Assembly: GCA_033002965.1 (NCBI GenBank)
Contig: JAURVB010012910.1
Coordinates: forward strand, 52,884-116,883
DNA length: 64,000 bases
DNA from: Piper betle
Lineage: Eukaryota; Streptophyta; Magnoliopsida; Piperales; Piperaceae
Direction: 5' to 3'
The notes under the pieces are model-generated. The model ran no database searches, was not told where the DNA came from, and saw only the letters and a program-made list of their open reading frames with translations. Both the position numbers and the translations under genes were made by a program. Below, piece by piece: positions 38,209 through 47,300 of the stretch; position 1 is the first letter of the stretch; each line of letters begins with the position of its first letter.

Positions 38209-38648
38209 AAATAAGTATTGACTCGATTCCGACTCGAGTCAAAATAATAACTAGTTCGTAATAAATTCTAAAAAAATCTAGAAAAATATGGAAAATTTCC
38301 ATAAAATAAAACAAACACAACAACATCCAAATGGCATGCTCTATAACTAATAACCCACCCGAATATAATCCAACGCGTCCTAACGCGTTATTCGGCCTAA
38401 AACTATTTCTCCGATCAAACATATAAAAAGAAAAAAATACTGCATACTTTCATATATTCTGATAACTCATTTCTCACCATCTTCTTGACGTTATCATCAT
38501 ATATTCAGGTACACCTGACTCTCATCGCTCATAACTCACGGCTGGCCTCGGCTCAGCACGCGGTTCATGAAACTGACTCGACTCGAACCAACGGTCGAAC
38601 CGACTGGTTCGGTAACGTAAAACCCTGACTCGAGTCACGGGTTTTACA

Positions 38649-39260
38649 CAATGCCTACCATTCTGGACCTCACTCAGGTCCAATTACATCGGATTTGGAC
38701 TTGATCCTTTGGTGGGCTAATACCCATGGTGTTTGCTAACCCTACCTTTTTTCCTAAGCCTATTTGAAGTTTCCCATCATACGGGACTTAAGAAAATTGG
38801 TGTGCGGCGCAAAAATATTGTTCCCAACACCTTAGCCAAACCTTAGTTGACCTTGTTTACTTTGTTAGTTCGTGGACCATCACTTGGTAATTTTTATACC
38901 AAACCCTTGGTGTTAGAGCCCACTGGTTTAAATTTCAGCCGATTTAGATTTGATTTAGCCTGTCCAAAATACGTCTAGATAAGTCCCTTAGACAAAATTG
39001 TAAGTATGAAACTTTTAACTATAAGTACTTACAACACAAAACCCTAATTAATGTTACATAATAAAGTTTAATACTTCACTAAGTAAGATAATAAAGTCAA
39101 ATAAATCTCTTTCAGTTGTTAATGTGTTGGGCCGTTGCCTCATTTTGCACACCGATGTAATCCGATGGCGTTTGGGTTCCAAGGAGTAGCTCGGTAATTT
39201 AATTGTGTAACTCAATTCTCCTAGGTCGATTTCTAATCGATAGGAAATGGTCATGGATTG
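38649..39260 (+). repeat. Family-B LTR fragment, plus orientation
   Basis: Matches the reverse complement of about 20830-21230, including GCCGTTGCCTCATTTTGC and the CACTAAGTAAGATAATAAAG block. Both ends are lost. Confidence 0.7.
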
Positions 39261-39315
39261 CTATTTTCGGTCACGTCTTATTATTTTCAGTCACGTCTAA
39301 GAAAGGAATGAGATG

Positions 39316-40075
39316 ATAGCATGGTTGCAAAAATTAGAATCAGAATCGGGCTAAATCGAATAAGAATCAGTTCAGTTGAATTAGTCTGAATTGGTCTAAA
39401 TCGGTCAGAATCGATCAAAATCAGTCATATATAATAATTTATCAACTCATAACCTAAATATATAAAAATTAGATATTAATGTTATTTTGATATTATTGTG
39501 TGTATTATATTTTATAATATTTTATAATATTTTTTTGGAATTTTTAAAATTATTTTTAATCAATAATTATTTTTTATTCGTGTCGGAATCTAATTAACTT
39601 TTAATTATGAGAATGCCACTCCTACTCTTCACCCACGTCGTCCCTATCCTACCTCCCCCACTGGCCCCACCACGCCCGGGCTCCCCGGCTGGCGTCGCCC
39701 CACATGGACTCCTCCTACCGACCTTGCCCCGCCCAGACTCCCCCACCGGCCCTGCCCTACCCTATCCCCCTCCTTGCACATCTGCCCCGCCCCCTAGTCC
39801 TGTCAGCCCTGATCAGTCCCCCTACTGGCCCAGCCTTCCCCTGCAGCCCTGCCCCACCCTACTAGAGCAAAGGGGCGGCAACGGCTGCGGAGGGAGAGCA
39901 AGAGGTATTTTCATCATTATAAACTTTAAATTCCTATTTTACCTATATATAAATATTTATAAAATATAAAATTAAGGGTATTTTAATAATTTACCCAACT
40001 GATTCTACCCAAAATTTGAATCGGATTCTGCCCGATCCGATTCAAATCGGTTAAGTGGAATCGACCGATTTTTAT
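39316..40075. mobile_element. hAT-like element, older copy, right end eroded
   Basis: Starts CATGGTTGCA like the intact element at 40160 and shares with it the AATCGG-rich subterminal part, the long TATTATTGTGTGTATTATAT tract, the GAGTC module remnant (39571-39620), a GC-rich Pro-rich core (39607-39900) and AATCGG-type motifs at the right side. The right TGCAACC terminus is not found. Confidence 0.6.
39607..39969 (+). other. Pro-rich ORF in hAT-like core, 120 codons
   Basis: Opens MRMPLLLF at the module ATG and continues as Pro/Ala/Leu-rich low complexity for about 90 residues. No domain is seen. It is equivalent in position to the ORF at 40467. Confidence 0.3.
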
Positions 40076-40159
40076 AAGAGTGGATGGACAGGCCATGGAG
40101 TGTGGACATTTTGGTCACAAAACGGACGGCACCGGCCGTTGGCCTAACCTAGTCGGGGT

Positions 40160-41115
40160 CATGGTTGCATGAATCGGAATCGGAATCGGAATCGGTTTTT
40201 GAAGGAGTCGGAATCGGAATCGGAATCGGAATCGGTCTAAATCGGCCAGGAATCGGTTCAGTTGAATCGGTCTGAATAGGTCCAAATCGGTCATATATAA
40301 TATTTGACAACTCATAAAATAAATATATAAAAATTAAATATTGATGTCATTTTAATATTATTGTGTGTATTATATTTTATAATATTTTTTAAAATTTTTT
40401 TAATTATTTAGAATTAGTTATTATTTTTGACACGAGTCCGACACGAGTCAAGTTTTAATTACGAGAATGCCACTGAGTGGCACCGCCCTCCTTCCCGCCG
40501 CCGCCGCCGCTGCCGGAGCCGCACCTCCCCGACCTGCGACCGCCGCGCCCCGTCCCCCTTCCCCCAGACCCGCCCTGCCCCGCCCTGCCCGCCCCGCCCC
40601 GCCCCGCCCGCGCCCGCCGCCCAGCCCTCGCCCGCCGCGCCCCGCCTCCCCCTGCCAGCCCCGCCAGCCTCGCCCTGCGCCCGTCGCGCCCCGCCCCCCT
40701 CCCCCCAGATCCGCCCCGCCCTCGCCCGCCCCGCCCCGCCCTCGTCCGCCCCGCCCGCCCCGCCCTCGCCCGCCGTGGTCGGAAGGTCGGGCGGAGCTGA
40801 GATCGGACGGCGGAAGCGCGGCGGAGGGGCGGCGAGCGCGAGCGCGACGGCGGAAGCGCGGCGGTGACGGTTTTTAAATCAAAATTACCATTTTACCCAT
40901 GCTTAAATAATTTAATAAAAATCATACCTAGGGTATTTTAGTAATTTATCAAAAAAACCGATTCCGATTTAAATCGGCCGATTCCGATTCCGAGTTAACT
41001 CGGTCGGAATCGGGCGAAATCGCCCGATTCCGGGACCGATTCGGGGCCGACCGAGTCGGCCCCGAAATCGGATCGGCGCGACGCCGATCGGAATGTGCCG
41101 ATTCCTGCAACCCCG
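40160..41115. mobile_element. hAT-like non-autonomous element, 956 bp, with 8-bp target duplication
   Basis: The left end CATGGTTGCATGAATCGG and the reverse complement of the right end CGGGGTTGCAGGAATCGG form an imperfect terminal inverted repeat. GTCGGGGT lies directly outside both ends (40152-40159 and 41116-41123). An 8-bp duplication is the hAT signature. Subterminal parts are (GAATCG)n-like on the left and CGATTC-like on the right. The core is a GAGTC module and a very GC-rich block. No transposase. The direct identity outside runs on to 14 bases if the first six element bases are counted, so the exact edge is ambiguous. It ends 58 bp before the first ATG of the glycosylase gene region. 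Confidence 0.75.
40467..40877 (+). other. Pro/Ala-rich ORF in hAT-like core, 136 codons
   Basis: Starts at the module ATG (MPLSGTALL) and is almost entirely Pro, Ala and Arg. Two other plus frames are open over the same block, so the open frame is probably a result of the GC-rich C-skewed sequence. Confidence 0.25.
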
Positions 41116-41173
41116 GTCGGGGTCATGGTCGACGCCTCTGCCCGTTTTGTAATTTCACGAGGAATTTAGTGAA

Positions 41174-41296
41174 ATGAGGGGGAGTTTTCTTCCCGAGACT
41201 CCGGCTAGGCTCGCCGGCGACGAAGCGATCAGTAGCATGAGGTCAAAAGGTTGTTCCTACTCTGTTGGCGCTCGCCGGCGGCCAAGCGATCAGTAG
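41174..41296 (+). other. Upstream ORF 1 (41 codons), probable displaced N-terminus of the glycosylase
   Basis: ATG at 41174 opens MRGSFLPETPARLAGDEAIS, runs in frame into repeat copy 1 (MRSKGCSYSVG) and stops at 41294. The main ORF has [20 protein letters not shown] at the matching place. If two 61-bp repeat units are left out of the comparison, this ATG falls in frame with the glycosylase. I infer that it was the original start and that the 122-bp gain shifted it. Confidence 0.6.
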
Positions 41297-41391
41297 CATG
41301 AGGTCAAAAGGTTGTTCCTACTCTGTTGGCGCTCGCCGGCGACCAAGCGATCAGTAGCATGAAGTCAAAAGGTTGTTCCTACTCTCTTGGC
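41209..41391 (+). repeat. 61-bp tandem triplication across the start codon
   Basis: Units 41209-41269, 41270-41330 and 41331-41391 each begin GCTCGCCGGCG and contain AAGCGATCAGTAGCATGA. Units 1 and 2 differ at about two positions, and unit 3 differs from them at about three or four. Because 61 is not a multiple of three, each unit puts its ATG in a new frame. Confidence 0.97.
41298..41357 (+). other. Upstream ORF 2 (19 codons)
   Basis: ATG of repeat unit 2; codes for MRSKGCSYSVGARRRPSDQ and stops at 41355-41357, one base before the main ATG at 41359. The last 19 codons of upstream ORF 1 have the same predicted sequence, and its stop is likewise one base before this ATG. The layout would favour low translation, or reinitiation, of the main ORF. 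Confidence 0.6.
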
Positions 41392-44300
41392 CAACATGCG
41401 CTGGGCGAGACCTATCTAAGGGACGATCGCAGCGGGAAAAGTGAAGCTGCGAGGTGGAGCTGCTCGCCTGAACGACGAGCGAGGAAGAAGAGGCTAGTCG
41501 TCGTTTCCCCCTTTGTTCATGCCATTGGAGAAGATAATGAAGTGGTTTGCCCAGCAGCACAGGCTTCGGCATCTATCGATGCTCCTAACCCCTCTAGACG
41601 GCGACGAGGGACGAAGAAGAGGGTAGTGGTCGTGTCCCCCTACTTTGATCATGCCAATGGAAAAGAAAGTGAAGTGCTTTGCCCAGCAACCCAAGTTTCG
41701 GTATCCACCGACGCCCCTAACCCCTGTAGACGGCGGCGAGGGAGGAAGAAGGAAGTAGTCATGGTGTCCCCCTTCTTTGATCATGCCAGCGGAAAAGATG
41801 ATGAAGTGCTTTGCCCAGCAAACGAGGCTTCGGCATCTATCGATGCCCCCAACCCCTCTAGACGGCGACGAGGGACGAAGAAGAGGGTAGTGGTCGTGTC
41901 CCCCTACTTTGATCATGCCAATGGAAAAGAAAGTGAAGTGCTTTGCCCAGCAACCCAAGTTTCGGCATCCACCGACGCCCCTAACCCCTGTAGACGGCGA
42001 AGAGGGACGAAGAACGAAGTAGTCATGGTGTCCCCCTACTTTGATCATGCCAACGAAAAAGATGATGAAGTGCTTTGCCCAGCAAACGAGGCTTCGGCAT
42101 CTATCGATGCCCCCAACCCCTCTGGACGGCGACGAGGGACGAAGAAGACGGTAGTCGTTGTGTCTCCCTACTTTGATCATGCCAATGGAAAAGAAAGTAA
42201 AGTGCTTTGCCCAGCAACCCAAAATTCGGCATCCACCGACGCTCCTAACCACTGTAGACGGCGACGAGGGACGAAGAAGGAAGTAGTCATGGAGTCCCCC
42301 TACTTTGATCATGCCAACGGAAAAGATAATGAAGTGCTTTGCCCAGCAACCCAGGCTTCGGTATCTATCGATGCCCCTAACCCCTCTAGACGGCGACGAG
42401 GGGCGAAGAAGAGGGTAGTCGTGGTATCCCCCTACTTTGATCATGCCAATGGAAAAGAAAGTGAAGTGCTTTGCCCAGCAACCCAAGTTTCGGCATCCAC
42501 GGACGTGCCCACCTCCTCTAGACGACGGTCGAGGAAGAAGCAACCGTTGGTCCTCTCCTCTTTCTTTGATCATGCTAATGTCGTAAAAAAGGAGGAGGTG
42601 CTCTGCCGGACTCTGAATGTTTCTTCCCATTTCCAAACGGGTGGGTCGTCTCGGGTGGGGTGGGATAAGAAGGACGATGCTTATAGGAGGAAGAGTGCGG
42701 AGGATAATTGGGAGCCGCCCAGGTCGAAGTACTCGCTGCTGCAAGAGGACCATTTCAGTGATCCCTGGAGGGTTTTGGTCATTTGCATGCTTCTCAATCG
42801 AACTACCGGTACACAGGTCACTCGCTCTTCCAGACTTTTTTTTTGTGTTTACATCTTTGAATTGGATGTGTTCTTTTCAATATAAACTGCTTCTTGAATG
42901 GAAAATAGTGAGGATTCAGTAGAATGTGTTGATCTGAAGAAATCTTAAATGGAGCATATGAAGCATTCTTTTCAGATAGATAATTCGATGTTCAATAGAG
43001 AAGATGCCAATAAAAAATTAAGAATTTAAACGATTTGAGATTGTTGTGCATTGAGGTTTTAGAGCTTTTACACTATTTTAAGAAGGGCAGAAAATAAACA
43101 AGGTCCTAAAAAATGGAAATTTTAATAATTTGTTGATATTTGTTCTGCTTCCTTGGGCGAATTTTTTATCTTAAATTTCCTCTTGCAACTGGTCTAATGC
43201 GTGCATTAGGCAGCCTTCCTTTTTCTATTTCAAGTCCATTTATTGTAGTGTAATTGCTGTAAACGATTGCAACACTTGTGCACACCCTAGCACCCATGAT
43301 CACACCAATCTTCGGCCAGCACTGTGTTTTTTATCGAATTTCAGGATATCCTAAATTGCCCTAGTACGTACCATGTCATAGAGGTGGGGTCTCCTTGTAC
43401 ATACCATGCCATGGAGGTGGGGTCTCAGCCTGTCGCAGGGCTCATGCCATCATGGCAATGTATATCCATCCCCAAGCCAATGCTTCTTTAGAACCTTTTC
43501 CTCCTTGTACAGTGGGGGACTTTTGGCTCCTTACCATTTTATAAACAAACTGTCTCTACATCCACATAGTCTACACCTACCTCCTCAGCACATGCCATGG
43601 CGCGCCATGACATAATCTGTACATGTCTTGACCAAGGTTCTCCTTTTCGGTTTTTCTTTCTCATCTGGGATGGTCCGAAAGGAGAGATCTCATAAAGATC
43701 CGAAGAGATCTTGGAAATTCCAGGATATTGGAGATGTTGATACATAACAATTTGATAAATAATGTTCAACAATTATCATTTAGTTTAAGATAACAATTTT
43801 ATTATTGTTTTATAAGGCATAAAATCATAATGATTATATTTTTCATTATCTATATCAAGTACAAGTTTTCTTACTCATTTTCTATACAATTTCAATTGAA
43901 AAATCATTCGCAATTAAATAGAAATATCTAAATTTATAAAAATTACTACGACTCGCAATTAAATACTAAGACTCACAAATAAATGTTGATATTAAGGTTC
44001 ACTATGATAATAATATGTAATAAAAAGTATTTACAATAAACAATATATATTAAGTAATAAGCTTACAGTACAATGTGCAACAAACAAGCAAGACATTATT
44101 TATAGAAACAAAAAAAATAATAATTTGCAAACAATTAGTAAACAAATAGTATAAATTTACGATAAATAAATATTATAATTTGAAAAGATTGACAATAAAT
44201 AATCAATATATTTTTAGAGTGAACAAATGAACATAAAATTAATGATATTTCTCTGACAAAATTGTTTCTTCTAAATTTTTTGGAGGATGAAAACACTTTT

Positions 44301-47300
44301 AGGGTTAATTAAGTAGATTAATGCTTGGTTAGATGGACAAAGGATATAGACAAGTATAGACTATAATGGACAAACTTGTACTCAATGGACTAGTGAACAA
44401 AGACTACTGGCCAGCACAAGTGGAATCAGATAATAAACTCAACACAGGCTAACTAGGGAGATCAAAAAGCAATATGAAAGACTCAACTAGATAAACAAGA
44501 CAAATCTAGACAAGCAATAAGAGAACAAGTAAATACTATTCTTACTTGAACGAGTCAGGTCTAAATAAAGAGAAAAGGAAATGATGGTACCTGGAAGTCG
44601 AAGGAGAATTCTAGGTCCGAGACTTGATCAGTGAGGAAACAAGGATGGATTTGCTGTTGTACGTGTCTTTGGAATCGTGCCTGTCCAGCGATGATCTAAA
44701 GGTGGTAAATTTTCCAGATCTGCGAGAGTCCGTCGAAGTGGGTGGCGATGGCAGATCTCGGAGGTTGTGTGGATGTCGTCCGGATGAGGGAAGAGGGATG
44801 GTGGCTCCTCACGAGCTCGTCAAGTGAGGCAAAAGGGACGTCAAGGAAATACGAGGGCTAAAATTTTATTATCAAATCTTGAAAAGTAAGTTACATGATT
44901 TGGGCTTATACTTATAGATATGATAAAACCCTTCTAGGTTGATAAAACATCTAACTCTACTAATACATAAAAGATGGTTAACACTTCTACGAGAACTAGA
45001 AAATTAAAAATAAACTATCCTAGCTGAAATAGGAAAACATGAAATAGGAAAGTCTTTAATTAAACCATAAATTAGGACTCCTATTCTTCCTAGAATAAAC
45101 ATGAGCAAATTGTGGGAAGCCTCTATTCTTGTCTGTATCAACTCTCCCCTGGTTGGAAAAACTCGACCTTGTCGAGTTGTCAGCAAGAGAACTCATATAA
45201 AATTCCAACAAGTCAGGGTGTTCTTCATGAGTCAACCAGGAGTCATCAGATTCAGGTCTGCCTTTCCATCAAACCAGATACCTTTGTACTCCACCATCTT
45301 GTGCAGAGATAACCTGTTCACTTAAGATAGAATCAACTTGTTCTTTTGGTGCAGCAGGTAGGGGTAATGAAGTAGGACTGTGGTATGAATATAGTGAGTA
45401 GAGGAGTGTGAAAGGGTATTATTGTCATTACAGGTGTTTGAATGGGATGGTCCGGCCGGAGACAATAGAGCATGGGTTTATGGCGGGTATAAAAACAGAG
45501 TATGAAAATGTAATTGGGAGTTTTTGATGAAATAGAATTTGTTGTTGTTTGTTATCCATCTTCCGACTTTCCCGATTTTAAATTCTTTAAACCTCCTTGG
45601 TAAATCAGCGTGCAATTTATATGAATGATAATGTTCATGCAAAATTGTTTTCTATACTATAACAGAATCATGTTTCCTAAAAGTATGCAGCACGCCTAAA
45701 ACAAAATCCATGCTAACCTCTTGCCAAGGTTTTTCAGGATTGGGAAGGGGTGGTGTGTAAAGGCCAGTGAGTTGCTTCCTCTGTTTAGCTAACTGACAAA
45801 TCCTACACTGGCCAACAATTTTTCCAACATCCCTTTTCAAAGTGTCCCGTTAAACAGCCAGTATGTGTTTCCCCACACTAGAAAATCTCAGACAGAAGTT
45901 TGCGGAATACATATCATATTGGCTCTAAAGAGATAGACATCATGAACGTGAAATCCATCATGTGATTGAGAGGGATTAGATTAAAGAGATAAGAGGATTT
46001 CACCAAAATCAGGACAAGATGCGTAGATGTGTAATCTTCTTTTAACCAATCAAATGACTTCAACACTCATGAGAGACAAGGGTGAAAAATGGAGTCTCAA
46101 TGAGTCAACATCTTTGTTTTCTCCACCAGACTTATGTTTGAGAACAAATGTATAAGCCTGTAAAAATTCAACCCAACGAGCATGCTGGGAATTCAACTTC
46201 TTTTGGGAGTTGAGATAAGGGAAAGCCTCATGATCAAAATAAAGGACGAATTCTTGAGGTAGTAAGTAATGTCTCCAATGTCGTAAAGCTTGGACTACCG
46301 CATAGAATTCCCTATCATAGGTTGAGTACCGTTGCTTAGCCTCATTTACTTTTTCACTAAAATAAGCAACAGGGTGACGCTTGACTAATGACTCCCCCTA
46401 TACCTACCCCAGAGGCATCACATTCGACTTCAGACTTTAGTAAAATCAGGGAGACACATAACAGGGGGCTTTGGAAGCAGCCATTGACCATTGAAACTTA
46501 CCCTTCTTCAAACAAAAGTAATGGGTCCCATGATGGAGCTGAAATTCTTAATGAACCTTTGGTAGAAAGTAGCGAAGGCATGAAAATTATGAACATCATG
46601 AATAGATTTAGTCTCTGGCCATTCTACTATAGCACTCACCTTTTTAGTGTCTGCAGAGATGCCCTAATAGGAAACAACAAACCCTAGGAAGACAACTTTG
46701 TCTACAAAGGATGAACACTTCTTAAGATTAGCAAAAGTTTCTCTTTCCTAAGAGTAGCACATACTTGGTTCAAATGATCCATATGTTGATCCCGAGTTTG
46801 GCTAAAAATGAGAATATCATCGAAGTAAGCCACTAGGAATTTGCCCATAAATGGCCGAAAGACTTGATACATGACACGCATGAAAGTGCTAGGAGCATTT
46901 GACAAGCCAAAAGGCATCACAAGCCACTCAAAGGCACTATTTTGTGTTTTGAAAGCGGTCTTCCATTCATCCCCTAAATGAATTCCAATTTGATGATAAC
47001 CACTTTAAGATTAATCTTTTAGAGAAAGTGGTGGCACTAGTCGTCATATCCAGCATATCATCAAGACTGGGAATAGGAAACCTATACTTGACAGTGATTT
47101 TATTGGTGGCTCAACTATTAACACATTCTCCTAGTACCATCCTTTTTAGGAGTCAATATTGCAGGGACAGCACAAGGGAGACCATCTATTTGCCTCTTTA
47201 ATGCAGCATGCTTCGTAGGATTCAACCTATAGTGAGGAAGATTGGGTAGAGTTGCACCCGGAACAAGATCAACAGCATATTGAATATCACACATGGGAGG

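Larger units (their letters stand above)
35780..38648 (-). repeat. Family-A LTR copy 4, 2869 bp, probably solo
   Basis: Full-length match to copy 3, with termini TGTAAAACCCGTGACTCGAG and GGGGTGTTACA on the minus strand. No primer site follows it (TCTGGTGTTGGTATGAACAG instead), so it is not attached to an internal region. The flanking 5-mers CCAGA and CAATG differ, so the copy is not a simple solo-LTR insertion with its target duplication kept. Confidence 0.85.

Noticed and set aside
37758..38221. Gly/Arg-rich ORFs on the plus strand of family-A LTR copy 4
   Set aside because: They are antisense to the LTR's own direction and to the MKLP ORF; a GC-rich shadow.
29432..38648. Family-A LTR copies 3 and 4 as the two LTRs of one element
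   Set aside because: Copy 3 is followed by its own primer site and gag on the minus strand, so it is a 5' LTR. Copy 4 has no primer site, and the DNA between them is CACTA-like and AT-rich, without gag or pol.
35775..38653. Target duplication around family-A LTR copy 4
   Set aside because: Flanking bases CCAGA and CAATG do not match.
40427..40867. Further Pro/Arg-rich ORFs in other plus frames of the hAT-like core
   Set aside because: Several overlapping frames are open because the block is extremely C-rich; only the ATG-led frame at 40467 is positioned like those of other copies, and even that is weak.
41494..42753. 419-codon ORF on the minus strand
   Set aside because: It lies exactly antisense to the repeat array of exon 1. 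The 132-bp unit is a multiple of three, so one open antisense frame is repeated with it. It has no domain and no splice context.
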